NCBI GenBank assembly: GCA_003248865.1 | Contig: QFPK01000007.1 | Coordinates: forward strand, 87,530-151,529 | Length of the DNA stretch: 64,000 nt | Direction of reading: 5' to 3' | Source of the DNA: Sphingomonas sp. | GTDB taxonomy: Bacteria; Pseudomonadota; Alphaproteobacteria; Sphingomonadales; Sphingomonadaceae | Part shown: positions 34,071 to 43,588 of the stretch, in pieces | Position numbering within the stretch: the first letter of the stretch is position 1 | Layout: the number at the start of each line of letters is the position of its first letter | Made by a program: the position numbers and the translations under genes | The notes under the pieces: model-generated | What the model saw: only the letters and a program-made list of their open reading frames with translations | The model's database searches: none | What the model was told of the DNA's origin: nothing

Positions 34071-35465
34071 TCAGGCTCCTTCGGGCTCATCCCGATCCGT
34101 CTCCGCGATCCCCAGCGCCTTCAACTTGCGGTGAAGCGCCGACCGTTCCATACCTATGAACGCAGCTGTGCGGCTTATGTTCCCGGAAAAGCGCCGGATT
34201 TGCACTTTCAGATACTCACGCTCAAACGCCTCGCGCGCTTCCCTCAGCGGCGTGCCCATGATGGATCGCGCGGCCTGATCCGGCAGCAGGCGGGCGGGTT
34301 CCGCTGTCAGTTCCGGGGGCAGATGTTCCAGATCGATATCGTCCGTGCTGTTGGCGGGGGCCAGAATCAGCGTGCGTTCCACGATGTTGCGCAACTGGCG
34401 GACATTGCCGGGCCAGGCGAAGGCCTGCAGCGCGGCCAGCGCATCGGCTGTGAACATGGGCGTTTTCACCCGCCGTTCGGCCGCAAGCCGGGCAAGGAAA
34501 TATTCGGCCAGCAGCGGGATATCCTCCCGCCGCTCTGACAGTGCGGGCAAGCGGACGGGCACGACGTTCAGCCGGTAATAGAGGTCTTCCCGGAAGCGTC
34601 CGGCCGTGATTTCAGACGACAGGTCGCGCGCGGTGGCGGACACCACACGCACATCCACCTTGATGGCGCGCGTGCCGCCCACACGCTGGAAGCTCTGGTC
34701 CGTCAGCACGCGCAGGATTTTCGCCTGTGTTGTCAATGGCATGTCAGAGACTTCGTCGATGAACAATGTGCCGCCATCGGCCACTTCCAGCAGACCCGGC
34801 CGGATGAGGTCGCCGCCATGTTCCTCGCCGAACAGCTCTTCTTCAACGCGGTCCGGCTCCATTCTGGCCGCCGCGACCACGACGAAGGGACGATCGGCGC
34901 GGGTGGACCAGCGGTGGAGCAACCGGGCTGCCACTTCCTTACCGGAGCCGGCAGGCCCCTGGATCAGCACCCGGCTTCCGGTTGCGCCCACGCGCTTGAT
35001 GGTGGCGCGCACGGCGTTGATATGCTGGCTGGAGCCTGTCAGCTCATTCTCGATACCTGCGATGCTGCGCAGTTCGTCCACTTCACGCCGCAACCGTTCG
35101 GTTTCAGTTGCCCTTGCAACAGCAAGCAGCAACTGGTCTGCCTGAAAGGGTTTTTCGATGAAATCCCAGGCCCCACGCTTGATGGCGGCCACCGCGGTAT
35201 CCAGATTGCCGTGGCCGGAAATGATCAGCACCGGCAGCCCCGGATCCTTTTCCTTCACCGCGTCCAGCAGTTCCAGCCCGTCCATGCGGGAGCCTTGCAG
35301 CCAGATGTCCAGGATCAGCAGCGCAGGCCGTCGCTCGGCCAAGGCGGCCAGTGTGGCGTCGCTGTCCGCCGCCGTGCGCGGGCGATAGCCTTCGTCTTCG
35401 AGCACGCCTGCAATCAGGCTGCGGATATCGGCTTCGTCGTCGACGACGAGAATGTCGAGCGGCAT
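34071..35465 (-). CDS. ntrX: NtrX response regulator (AAA+, without GAFTGA loop)
   Basis: Partner of NtrY in nitrogen, redox and envelope regulation. The 464-residue chain has a receiver domain with acceptor D53 in LLILDIW, an AAA+ domain with Walker A GPAGSGKE and Walker B GGTLFIDEV, and a Fis-type helix-turn-helix at the end (SRTAAFIGMERSALHRKLKALGI). Where sigma-54 activators carry GAFTGA, residues after ELFG read EEHGGDLIRPG, so it is not expected to remodel sigma-54 polymerase in the classical way. The start abuts the ntrY stop. Confidence 0.94.
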   Translation of the reverse strand: MPLDILVVDDEADIRSLIAGVLEDEGYRPRTAADSDATLAALAERRPALLILDIWLQGSRMDGLELLDAVKEKDPGLPVLIISGHGNLDTAVAAIKRGAWDFIEKPFQADQLLLAVARATETERLRREVDELRSIAGIENELTGSSQHINAVRATIKRVGATGSRVLIQGPAGSGKEVAARLLHRWSTRADRPFVVVAAARMEPDRVEEELFGEEHGGDLIRPGLLEVADGGTLFIDEVSDMPLTTQAKILRVLTDQSFQRVGGTRAIKVDVRVVSATARDLSSEITAGRFREDLYYRLNVVPVRLPALSERREDIPLLAEYFLARLAAERRVKTPMFTADALAALQAFAWPGNVRQLRNIVERTLILAPANSTDDIDLEHLPPELTAEPARLLPDQAARSIMGTPLREAREAFEREYLKVQIRRFSGNISRTAAFIGMERSALHRKLKALGIAETDRDEPEGA

Positions 35466-37757
35466 CTAGCTGGTCACCTGTTCCGAGTTTGAAGTTTGAG
35501 AATCCGGGATTGGAGTAAGGGCATGATTGGTCGTGAGATCAAATTCCATGCGGGCCAAAGCGCCGCCTTCCGGTCGGTTGGTCAGGTCGAGGCGCCCATG
35601 ATGGTCTTCGATAATACGCTTAACGATGGCCAGGCCGAGGCCGGTCCCGCGTGGCCGTGTCGTAACATAGGGCTCAAACAGCCGTTCGCGCAGTTCAGGG
35701 GGCACGCCACAACCATCATCTGCCACATCCACAAGCAACATCTCTCCCCGTCGCGAGAGAGTGATGGAGATCGATCCCGGAGAACCTTCTCCTTTGGAAG
35801 CAATGGCCTCAGCAGCATTTTTAATCAAATTGGTGAATGCTTGCCCCAGCTGCCTTCTGTCACATACAAACAGCGGAAGTTCCGGGTCTGCGTGGAAGCT
35901 GAAACGCACATGTGGTGTCGCGACTTCTGCCAGGAACATTGACTGGCGAGCGATCTCAGCCAGATTTTCAGGCTGGAAGGTCGGCGCCGGCATTCGGGCA
36001 AAAGCAGAGAATTCATCCACCATGCGCCTTAAATCCCCGACCTGACGGATGATGGTATCGGTCAGGTCGTTGAAGGTATCCCGCCCATCACTTACTCCGG
36101 GTCCGAACCGGCGCTTCAGCCGCTCGGCCGACAATATGATCGGGGTCAACGGGTTCTTGATCTCATGCGCAATACGGCGTGCCACATCAGACCAGGCTGC
36201 CCGCCGTTGATCCGACAACTGCTGGGAAATGTCGTCGAAGGTCAGGATGTAATTGCTGCGGCCCTGCCCGGCATCGGCAGTCAACCGTACGGCCAATGTC
36301 TGGGTTTCCGAGCCGGATCGACCATGGGGTCGCTGGCGGTTGATCTCGGCTGATGCAATGCCCTCGGCACGTGCGGTCTGCAACAGTTCGACGAATTCCG
36401 GCACGGCATCCGCCAGCGGCCGACCAGCCAGCCCTTGCGGTCCGCAATCCAACAGCGATTCCGCCCTCGCATTGGCCAATCGGATTACGCCTGCGGAATC
36501 GATGGAGAGTACGCCGGCCGACACGCCGGACAGCACCGCCTCCATAAAGCGGCGACGCTGTTCAGACTGGCTGTTGGCGCTGATCAGCGCCTGCTGTTGC
36601 GCCTTCAATTGCGCCGTCATCCGGTTGAAACTGCGTGCCAGTTCGCCGATCTCATCGCCTGTGCCCTGCGGGTTTACCCTGGCATCCAGATCGCCCTCGC
36701 CCACACGCTCTGCCGCTTCCGCCAGTTCTCCGATGGGCGAAACGATGCGGGAAGCGAGCAGGATGGCAAACCACACCGCGGCTGCGACCACCAGCAGAGA
36801 GACCACGAGCAGAATGAGGTTAAACCGCCACTGGAGCGCCCGGGAGCGATCAGTCAAAGCCTTGTAGTCCGTCAGCGCCGTCTGGGTGCGTGCCACCTGT
36901 TCAAGCACACGCGGCTCTACCTTGCGGCTGGTATAGACGAACAGCGGCTGCGGCGTCGTCAGGCGGACGATAGCCTCCACCTTGTCCCGCGCAGAGGCAA
37001 CAACAAGTGCATCACCGGGACGGATACCATCCAGGTTGATGGCGGCGGTACGCACGGAAAGCGGTGGCGAATCCAAGCTTTCCGAGGCGACAATCTGCGG
37101 GCCTGTGGGCCCGGGTCGGAAAACAGCGGCTTCGGACAAGTTTCGCGCAGCCACCTGAAAGGCAAGACCTTCACGGAACGCAGGCGTAGCTATACCGAAA
37201 TCGCTCGAATAGTTGGACAAATCTCCGCCCATCGCCACGATGTCGGCCAGAATACGGCTCTTGTTCTCCTCCACATAGGCCTGGGCCACCCGGTCGGCAT
37301 TGTCGAGCACGGTCTTGGCGCGATCTGAAAACCAGAATTGCACGCCGAACTGGAACAGAAGAGAAGCGAAGATCACCACAAGGATCGTCGGCGCAGCCGC
37401 CAAAGCAGCGAACAACGCCACGAGGCGCACATGCAACTGGGCGCCGGCCCGCCCTGCCCTTCGATTGGCGATCAGGATTGCCACGCGGCGCGCGATCAAC
37501 AGAAGAAGTGCCAGTAAAGGCAAAAGGTTGGCGACAAGAAGTAACGTGACAAGTTGAGGCGAGAAGCCTTCAGCAGGCGCGCGCTGCCCCGTCAGGAAGG
37601 CGTAAGAGGCAAGCCCCAACACCACCGCGACACCCGCGAACACAATTTCCAGTATGGGAAACTGATCGGGATTTGCCGCCCAGCGCCCGAACCGCCTGCG
37701 CGCGAGGCGGAACCGCACTGCGGCACGCTGGCTGAGGGATCCGCCGGCAGAAGCCAT
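35466..37757 (-). CDS. ntrY: NtrY sensor histidine kinase
   Basis: A 763-residue membrane sensor kinase. The N-terminal part has about three hydrophobic helices, a large periplasmic region and another helix near residue 310, followed by a HAMP linker (SRIVSPIGELAEAAERVGEGDLDARV). A PAS domain comes next, then the HisKA box RRIAHEIKNPLTPIILSAERL with the phosphorylated His, and the ATPase lobe with the N box and GTGLGLAIVKRI. It phosphorylates NtrX. The gene lies directly upstream of ntrX, and about 94 bases after ntrC. Confidence 0.95.
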   Translation of the reverse strand: MASAGGSLSQRAAVRFRLARRRFGRWAANPDQFPILEIVFAGVAVVLGLASYAFLTGQRAPAEGFSPQLVTLLLVANLLPLLALLLLIARRVAILIANRRAGRAGAQLHVRLVALFAALAAAPTILVVIFASLLFQFGVQFWFSDRAKTVLDNADRVAQAYVEENKSRILADIVAMGGDLSNYSSDFGIATPAFREGLAFQVAARNLSEAAVFRPGPTGPQIVASESLDSPPLSVRTAAINLDGIRPGDALVVASARDKVEAIVRLTTPQPLFVYTSRKVEPRVLEQVARTQTALTDYKALTDRSRALQWRFNLILLVVSLLVVAAAVWFAILLASRIVSPIGELAEAAERVGEGDLDARVNPQGTGDEIGELARSFNRMTAQLKAQQQALISANSQSEQRRRFMEAVLSGVSAGVLSIDSAGVIRLANARAESLLDCGPQGLAGRPLADAVPEFVELLQTARAEGIASAEINRQRPHGRSGSETQTLAVRLTADAGQGRSNYILTFDDISQQLSDQRRAAWSDVARRIAHEIKNPLTPIILSAERLKRRFGPGVSDGRDTFNDLTDTIIRQVGDLRRMVDEFSAFARMPAPTFQPENLAEIARQSMFLAEVATPHVRFSFHADPELPLFVCDRRQLGQAFTNLIKNAAEAIASKGEGSPGSISITLSRRGEMLLVDVADDGCGVPPELRERLFEPYVTTRPRGTGLGLAIVKRIIEDHHGRLDLTNRPEGGALARMEFDLTTNHALTPIPDSQTSNSEQVTS

Positions 37758-37851
37758 CTGCGTCCGTTAGCAGAGCATCGTGGCATAAGGAACACAGTAT
37801 TCGCCACACTGCGACGAAATGGCTACTCTTGTCGCTGGAGAGATTCGCGGA

Positions 37852-39315
37852 TCAACCGTTCCGGCGGACCGCCTGGGGTTCCACGCCCCGATCAGTCAGC
37901 ATTTTGCGCAACGTATTCCTGTTCACGCCCAGCAGTTTGGCGGCCTTCAACTGGTTGCCGCGCGTTAGCAGAAGAGCCGTTTCCAGCAAAGGTCGCTCAA
38001 ACTCCGCCAACAACCGGTCATAAAGACCATCCTCCGGTGGACGGGCGGACTGCGCGACATGCCGCTGCAACCATTGCCCAACCAGTGCTTCCAGAGAGCC
38101 ACCGACTGTGGCTGACTGATCCGGCACAAAGACCCGTTCAGCCGGCAGGTCAGCCCGGGCGATCCATAGCTCTGCGATTGCCGCAGTTACCTGCTCATCC
38201 CGTGCCAGCGCTGCCAGGCGGCGCATGGCATTTTCCAGTTCACGCACATTGCCCGGCCAACTTTGCTCCATCAGCCAGGCGACTGCGCTGGCATCCAGAG
38301 TTTTCCGAGGAAGGCCTTCGGAGGCCGCACGATCCAGAAAATGGCGCGCAAGCTCGGGAATATCTTCGCGCCGGCCGCGCAGCGGCGGCAGCCGGATCGG
38401 TACAACGTTCAGCCGATAATACAGATCCTCGCGGAACATGCCTGCGTCGATCAATCGGCGCAGATCCTTGTGGGTGGCCGCCACGATCCGCACATCGGCC
38501 TTCAGCGCGCGGGCGCCGCCCACCGTCATGAACTCGCCTGATTGCAGCACGCGCAACAGCCGGGTCTGCGCGTCCATCGGCATGTCGCCGATCTCGTCCA
38601 GGAAGAGCGTGCCCCCCTGCGCCTGCTCGAAGCGGCCGGTGGAGCGGGCGGCGGCCCCCGTGAAGGCGCCGCGTTCATGGCCGAACAGCTCGGTTTCGAT
38701 AAGCTCGCGCGGGATCGCCGCCATGTTGATGGCCACGAACGGCCCGGTGCGGCGCGGGCCCAGGTCATGCAGGGCGCGCGCCACCAGTTCCTTGCCGGTG
38801 CCGCTTTCACCCAGCACCATCACCGTCAGATCGGTCGGGATCACCCGCGCCAGCGTGCGATAAACTTCCTGCATCGCCGCCGAGCGGCCGATCATCGGAA
38901 GCTGTTCGCCTTCCTCGGCCTTGCTCTGGGAACGGTTCTGGGCGCCCTTGCTTTCAAATGCACTCTGAACAGTTCGTGTCAATTCATTTAGATCAAATGG
39001 TTTTGGTAGATAATCGAACGCGCCCTGCTCCGTCGCGCGGACGGCCGTGGACAGCGTGTTCTGCGCACTCATCACGACGACCGGCAGATCGGGCCGGCGG
39101 GCCGTCACCAGCGGGATCATATCCAGACCATTGGCATCCGGCAGCAACACGTCGGTGACGAGCACGTCGCCGACGCCTTCCTCGATCAGCTTCCACAGAC
39201 CCGCAGCGCTGTCCGTCGTGCGCACCAGATGCCCCGCGCGTTGCAGCGCCTGCCGCACCACGGTGCGGATCCCGGCGTCGTCATCGACGACCAAAATGGT
39301 GGCGGGTGCGCTCAT
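37852..39315 (-). CDS. ntrC: NtrC nitrogen response regulator, sigma-54 activator
   Basis: Activates nitrogen-limitation genes with sigma-54. The 487-residue chain has a receiver domain with D55, an AAA+ domain with LGESGTGKELVARALH, the GAFTGA loop at residues 216-221 that contacts sigma-54, GGTLFLDEIGDMP (Walker B), and a Fis-like C-terminus ending in KLLGVNRNTLRKMLTDRG. The GTG or ATG overlap with ntrB shows coupled translation. It is distinct from NtrX, whose GAFTGA loop is absent. Confidence 0.95.
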   Translation of the reverse strand: MSAPATILVVDDDAGIRTVVRQALQRAGHLVRTTDSAAGLWKLIEEGVGDVLVTDVLLPDANGLDMIPLVTARRPDLPVVVMSAQNTLSTAVRATEQGAFDYLPKPFDLNELTRTVQSAFESKGAQNRSQSKAEEGEQLPMIGRSAAMQEVYRTLARVIPTDLTVMVLGESGTGKELVARALHDLGPRRTGPFVAINMAAIPRELIETELFGHERGAFTGAAARSTGRFEQAQGGTLFLDEIGDMPMDAQTRLLRVLQSGEFMTVGGARALKADVRIVAATHKDLRRLIDAGMFREDLYYRLNVVPIRLPPLRGRREDIPELARHFLDRAASEGLPRKTLDASAVAWLMEQSWPGNVRELENAMRRLAALARDEQVTAAIAELWIARADLPAERVFVPDQSATVGGSLEALVGQWLQRHVAQSARPPEDGLYDRLLAEFERPLLETALLLTRGNQLKAAKLLGVNRNTLRKMLTDRGVEPQAVRRNG

Positions 39316-40418
39316 CTGTCCTCCGGCGCGAGCGGCAGCAACACCCGGAACACGGTGTTGCCCTGTCGGCGATCATATTCAACGATACCGCCATGATCGC
39401 CCACGACCTTGGCGACCAGCGCCAGCCCCAGCCCGGTGCCGCCGCGCTTTTCGCTGACGAAGGGTTCGAACAGATGGTCGGCGATGTTGGGCGGCGCGCC
39501 TTCCCCCTCGTCGATCACGCACACCTCCAGCGGCAGCGACACCCGTGCGCCGGTGCCATGGGCGCGCATGCGGAAGCCCTGGCGGAAGGCGGTCGTGATG
39601 GTGACGGTGCCGCCCGCCGGAGTCGCTTCAACGGCATTTTTCACGAGATTCAGAAAGGCCTGGATCAGCGCGTCGCGATCCCCCAGCACCGGCGGCAGCG
39701 ACGGATCATAGCGTTCCCGGAACTGCACGCCATGGCCGAACCCGGCCTGTGCCAGCATCCGCACATGGCCCAGCACGGCATGGATATTCTCTTCGGCGAG
39801 CGCGGGCGGGCGCGTGTCGGTGAAGCCCTCCATGCGGTCGATCAGCGCCCGCACCCGATCCACTTCGGAGATGATCAAGCCGGTCAGTTCCTGCCCGTCG
39901 CGATCCAGCGATTCGCCCAGCAACTGCGCCGCGCCCCGGATACCGGAGAGCGGATTCTTGATCTCGTGCGCGAGCATGGCGGCGACGCCCGTGGCCGAGC
40001 GGGCTGCGCCTTGCTGGCCCTTCTGCCGCTCTACCAGCGACGTCACCGCGCGGGGCTGGAAGCTGAGCGCCAGCCAGCCATCCTGATCCGGCAGCCGGCC
40101 CACCAGCACGTCGGCGCGCACGCGGCGCCCGCCGACGAACTCGATGGGGAGATCATAGGCGGCGATGTCGGTTCGGATCTCCCGCGCTTCCGCCACCAGC
40201 GACCGCACTGGGCTATCGTCTGGAAACAGGTGCGCCCAGCCCTTGCCGATCAGCAGCGCCTGGGAGACGTTGAAGAAGGTTTCCGCCGCCGAATTGGCGA
40301 TGGCCACCCCATCGTCGGGCCCAAGCAGGAGGATCGGCGCGGGCAGCGCATTCCAGATATCGGTGGGGTTCGGCAGCAGCGCGGCGCGCTGGCGCGACGC
40401 GGCCGCCGCTTTCCTCAC
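39312..40418 (-). CDS. ntrB: NtrB nitrogen sensor histidine kinase
   Basis: Soluble PII-controlled kinase/phosphatase acting on NtrC. The 368-residue chain has an N-terminal PAS domain (WNALPAPILLLGPDDGVAIANSAAETFF), then the H box MLAHEIKNPLSGIRGAAQLLGES and ATPase motifs NLVKNAVEATPAGG, DEGEGAP and GGTGLGLALVAKVVGDHGG. The start codon is GTG at 40416-40418, overlapping the dusB stop as GTGA. Confidence 0.94.
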   Translation of the reverse strand: MRKAAAASRQRAALLPNPTDIWNALPAPILLLGPDDGVAIANSAAETFFNVSQALLIGKGWAHLFPDDSPVRSLVAEAREIRTDIAAYDLPIEFVGGRRVRADVLVGRLPDQDGWLALSFQPRAVTSLVERQKGQQGAARSATGVAAMLAHEIKNPLSGIRGAAQLLGESLDRDGQELTGLIISEVDRVRALIDRMEGFTDTRPPALAEENIHAVLGHVRMLAQAGFGHGVQFRERYDPSLPPVLGDRDALIQAFLNLVKNAVEATPAGGTVTITTAFRQGFRMRAHGTGARVSLPLEVCVIDEGEGAPPNIADHLFEPFVSEKRGGTGLGLALVAKVVGDHGGIVEYDRRQGNTVFRVLLPLAPEDR

Positions 40419-41431
40419 GCAGCCAGACCCAGCGGCTTTTCGGCGCGATCCAGCTGGGCCTGATAGAAAGCCCGAAGCATGGAAACCACCTGATCCGAAT
40501 CCGCGATCATGTTGACTTTGTTGCGGAATTCAGCCGACGATGTCAGCCCCTTGGTGTACCAGCCCAGATGCTTGCGCGCGACGCCCACGCCATGTTCGCG
40601 GCCGTAAAGCTGCATCATGGCTTCATAATGTTCCAGCACCAGATCACGCTGTTCAGCCAGCGTGGGCGCATCGGGCACGTCCGCGCCATCCAGCGCGGCC
40701 ATCACCTGCGCCAGCAGCCAGGGCTTGCCATAGGCGCCGCGCCCTACCATCACGCCGTCCGCGCCGGACTGACGCAGGGCCTCCAGCGCATCCTCGGGCG
40801 AATTGATGTCACCATTCACGATCACCGGCAGCGACACCGCCTGCTTCACCTTTGCGACAAAGGCCCAGTCCGCCGTGCCGGAATAGAGCTGGTTACGGGT
40901 GCGGCCATGCACGGTGATCAGCTTCACGCCCAGATCTTCCGCGATGCGCGCCAGTTCCGGTGCGTTCAGGCTGTCGTGAGACCAGCCCATGCGCATCTTC
41001 AGGGTGACGGGAACCGACACAGCCTTCACGGTGGATTCAATGAGTTGCGCGGCGAGGGGAAGATCGCGCATCAGGTGTGAACCGGCGTGGCCGTTCACGA
41101 TCTTCTTCACCGGGCAGCCCATGTTTATGTCGATGATGGCGGCGCCGCGCTGCTCGTTCAGCTTGGCGGCTTCGGCCATCACGCGCGGCTCGCAGCCCGC
41201 CAGTTGCATGGACACCGGCTCTTCGCTCGGGTCCCAGGCGGCTTTCTGCAGCGATTGCCGGGTTTCGCGCACCATCGCTTCGGATGCGATCATCTCCGTC
41301 ACGGTCAGGCCAGCGCCATAGCGCTTCACCAGCGTGCGGAAGGGCCGGTCTGTCACGCCCGTCATCGGGGCGAGGACAACCGGGCTGTCGATCCGCACCG
41401 GACCGATCTGGAGAGGGGCGAGCTTGGTCAT
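40415..41431 (-). CDS. dusB: tRNA dihydrouridine synthase DusB
   Basis: FMN-dependent reduction of uridine in tRNA. The 338-residue protein shows the FMN barrel start LAPMTGVTDRPFR, the catalytic Cys in DINMGCPVKKIVNGHAGSHLM, LITVHGRTRNQLYSGTADW, and PVIVNGDI. A C-terminal helical domain follows. Start 41431 gives the normal N-terminus; the open frame before it is not conserved. The dusB-ntrBC order is a conserved alphaproteobacterial (and enterobacterial-like) arrangement. Confidence 0.94.
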   Translation of the reverse strand: MTKLAPLQIGPVRIDSPVVLAPMTGVTDRPFRTLVKRYGAGLTVTEMIASEAMVRETRQSLQKAAWDPSEEPVSMQLAGCEPRVMAEAAKLNEQRGAAIIDINMGCPVKKIVNGHAGSHLMRDLPLAAQLIESTVKAVSVPVTLKMRMGWSHDSLNAPELARIAEDLGVKLITVHGRTRNQLYSGTADWAFVAKVKQAVSLPVIVNGDINSPEDALEALRQSGADGVMVGRGAYGKPWLLAQVMAALDGADVPDAPTLAEQRDLVLEHYEAMMQLYGREHGVGVARKHLGWYTKGLTSSAEFRNKVNMIADSDQVVSMLRAFYQAQLDRAEKPLGLAA

Positions 41432-41508
41432 GTTCTGCCTAAAAATGAGGCACGCACATAGGCGACCCACCCCTTTTCGGCAAGAGCCGGAACGCCTATG
41501 GCGGCGCG

Positions 41509-42675
41509 ATGAGTTCAACAGCCCAACCCCGGCCCGCTGCCGCGCTGATCGTGGCCGCCGGGCGCAGCCTGCGCGCAGGCGGCGAGGTGCCGAAACAATA
41601 TCGCACGCTGGGCGGCAAGCCCATCCTGCGCTGGTCTGCGGAGGCTTTCGCCCGCCACACCGCTATCGGCCCGATCCATGTTGTGGTGGCCGAAGGTGAG
41701 GAAGCGCGCGCGGCGGAACTGCTGGATGGCCTGCCGGCCAGCGTGGGGCGTGGCGGGGCGACCCGGCAGGAGTCCGTGCGGCTGGGGCTGGAGCAGCTAG
41801 CGGACACTGCACCGGCGCAGGTGCTGATCCATGATGCCGCCCGGCCGCTGCTAGCGGCGGAGTTGATCGACCGGGTGCTGGACGGGTTGGCTGATGCGCC
41901 AGGCAGTTGCCCTGCCCTGCCTCTGGTCGATAGCCTGCGGCGCGGGGGCGACAAGATCGAGGGCGAAGTGCCGCGCGAAGGGCTGTGGCGGGTGCAGACC
42001 CCCCAGGGCTTCGATTTCGCCCTGATCCGCGCCGCACATGCGACGGCGAGCGAAGGTGCGACCGATGATGCCGAGGTGCTGCGCGCGGCAGGCCATGAAG
42101 TGCGGCTGGTGCCCGGCGACGAGAAAGCGATGAAGGTGACCTTGCCACAGGATTTCGAGACGGCCGAGCGGCTGCTGGACTGGGTGACGCTGAGCGGCTC
42201 CGGTTATGACGTGCACAAGTTCGGGCCCGGCGACCATGTCTGGCTGTGCGGCGTGCCCGTGCCGCATTCGCATGGCCTGATCGGGCACAGCGATGCCGAT
42301 GTGGGGCTGCATGCGCTGACCGATGCCATTCTGGGGGCGCTGGGCGATGGCGACATCGGCACCCACTTCCCGCCATCCGACCCGCAGTGGAAGGGCGCCA
42401 GTTCCGATCGTTTCCTGGCCCATGCCGCCAGCCTTGTGGCGGCGGCGGGCGGGCATATCCTGCATGTGGATGTCACGCTGATCTGCGAAGCGCCCAAGGT
42501 GGGGCCGCACCGGCCCGCGATGGTGGCGCGGCTGGCGGAGATCTTGCACGATCATGCCCCGCGCATCAGCGTGAAGGCGACAACGACCGAGGGGCTGGGC
42601 TTCACCGGCCGGCGCGAGGGACTTGCCGCCCAGGCGCTGGCGACGATCCGTCTGCCCGGCTGGAGCAAAGCATGA
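41509..42675 (+). CDS. ispDF: Bifunctional IspD/IspF of the MEP isoprenoid pathway
   Basis: Fused enzyme of 388 residues making CDP-methylerythritol (IspD) and the cyclodiphosphate (IspF). IspD occupies about residues 1-225 and shows AAGRSLRAGGEVPKQYRTLGGKP and LIHDAARPLL. IspF follows with GYDVHKFGPGDHVWLCGVPVPH and the metal-binding HSDADVGLHALTDA, then GDGDIGTHFPPSDPQWKG. The fusion is common in alphaproteobacteria. It diverges from dusB, and its stop overlaps the next gene as ATGA. Confidence 0.95.
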   Translation: MSSTAQPRPAAALIVAAGRSLRAGGEVPKQYRTLGGKPILRWSAEAFARHTAIGPIHVVVAEGEEARAAELLDGLPASVGRGGATRQESVRLGLEQLADTAPAQVLIHDAARPLLAAELIDRVLDGLADAPGSCPALPLVDSLRRGGDKIEGEVPREGLWRVQTPQGFDFALIRAAHATASEGATDDAEVLRAAGHEVRLVPGDEKAMKVTLPQDFETAERLLDWVTLSGSGYDVHKFGPGDHVWLCGVPVPHSHGLIGHSDADVGLHALTDAILGALGDGDIGTHFPPSDPQWKGASSDRFLAHAASLVAAAGGHILHVDVTLICEAPKVGPHRPAMVARLAEILHDHAPRISVKATTTEGLGFTGRREGLAAQALATIRLPGWSKA

Positions 42676-43166
42676 GCATCGACCCTGAACTGGTGGCGCT
42701 GGCGCAGAAGGTGGTGGAGGCCAATCGCGCGGCCGGGCGCCGGATCGCCACTGCCGAGAGCTGCACCGGTGGGCTGGTCGCCGCGGCGCTGACCGAGATT
42801 CCGGGCGCGTCGGACGTGGTGGACCGGGCCTTCGTGACCTATTCGAACGAGGCCAAGACGGAGATGCTGGGCGTTTCCGACGATATCCTGACCACTTTGG
42901 GCGCCGTTTCAGAGGCAACCGCCTGGGCCATGGCCCAGGGTGCGCTTTCGAAAAGCCATGCCGATGTGGCGGTCGCCATTTCCGGAATCGCCGGGCCGGG
43001 CGGTGGCACCGAGAAGAAGCCGGTGGGCACCGTGGTGTTCGCGCGCGCCATCAAGGACCAGACCGTGGGGCCTGTGGTGGCGGATACCCATCATTTCGGC
43101 GATCTGGGGCGAACGGAAATCCGCCGTCAGGCAGCGCTGGTGGCCTTGAGGTTGTTGCTGCCGTAG
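42672..43166 (+). CDS. CinA C-terminal domain amidase (PncC-like)
   Basis: A 164-residue stand-alone CinA C-terminal domain. Family members deamidate nicotinamide mononucleotide. The motif TAESCTGGLVAAALTEIPGASDVVDRAFVTYSNEAK contains the catalytic Ser and Thr, and VAISGIAGPGGGTEKKPVGTVVFA is the second signature. The N-terminal CinA domain is absent, which is normal for this subgroup. Coupled to ispDF. Its 3' end overlaps the convergent Coq10-like gene by 40 bases. Confidence 0.9.
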   Translation: MSIDPELVALAQKVVEANRAAGRRIATAESCTGGLVAAALTEIPGASDVVDRAFVTYSNEAKTEMLGVSDDILTTLGAVSEATAWAMAQGALSKSHADVAVAISGIAGPGGGTEKKPVGTVVFARAIKDQTVGPVVADTHHFGDLGRTEIRRQAALVALRLLLP

Positions 43167-43588
43167 AGCTTGGCAGCGCGGGTTTCGAAGCTGGCCACCA
43201 TGCGCTTGAAGGCTTCATGAAAGAAAGCGCCTGCAAGCCGTTCAAAAATCTTCGAACTGAACTCAAAATCGACGTGGAATTCCAGCCGCGTCGCACCGTC
43301 GGGCGCGGGGTGGAAGCGCCAATCATTGTGCAGGCGTTTCAGCGGGCCGGAGACATAGTCCACATCGATATGGCCCGGCCTGTCGAGCCTCACCCGACTG
43401 GTGAACGTTTCCCGCAGGCTCTTGAAGCCGACGGACATGTCCCAGACCGTCATGTCCTCCGCCTGCTGGCGCGGGCGAACGGCCACCACCCAGGGCAGGA
43501 ATTCCGGATAGCGCTGCACATCGGCCACCAGATCGAACATCTGCTCCGGCGTCCAGGGCAGCAATCGGGTTTCGCTATGCCGCGGCAA
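43127..43588 (-). CDS. Coq10/RatA-like START-domain protein (ubiquinone-binding)
   Basis: A 153-residue SRPBCC/START-fold protein. The sequence PRHSETRLLPWTPEQMFDLVADVQRYPEFLPW is the hallmark N-terminus of bacterial Coq10-like proteins, and VDYVSGPLKRLHNDWRF and FEFSSKIFERLAGAFFHEAFKRMV follow. In mitochondria and several bacteria it is a ubiquinone chaperone; some are annotated RatA. There is no ATG before the conserved start: a TTG at 43586-43588 fits, with a perfect AAGGAGG six bases upstream. It overlaps the lipA 3' end by 14 bases. Confidence 0.9.
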   Translation of the reverse strand: MPRHSETRLLPWTPEQMFDLVADVQRYPEFLPWVVAVRPRQQAEDMTVWDMSVGFKSLRETFTSRVRLDRPGHIDVDYVSGPLKRLHNDWRFHPAPDGATRLEFHVDFEFSSKIFERLAGAFFHEAFKRMVASFETRAAKLYGSNNLKATSAA

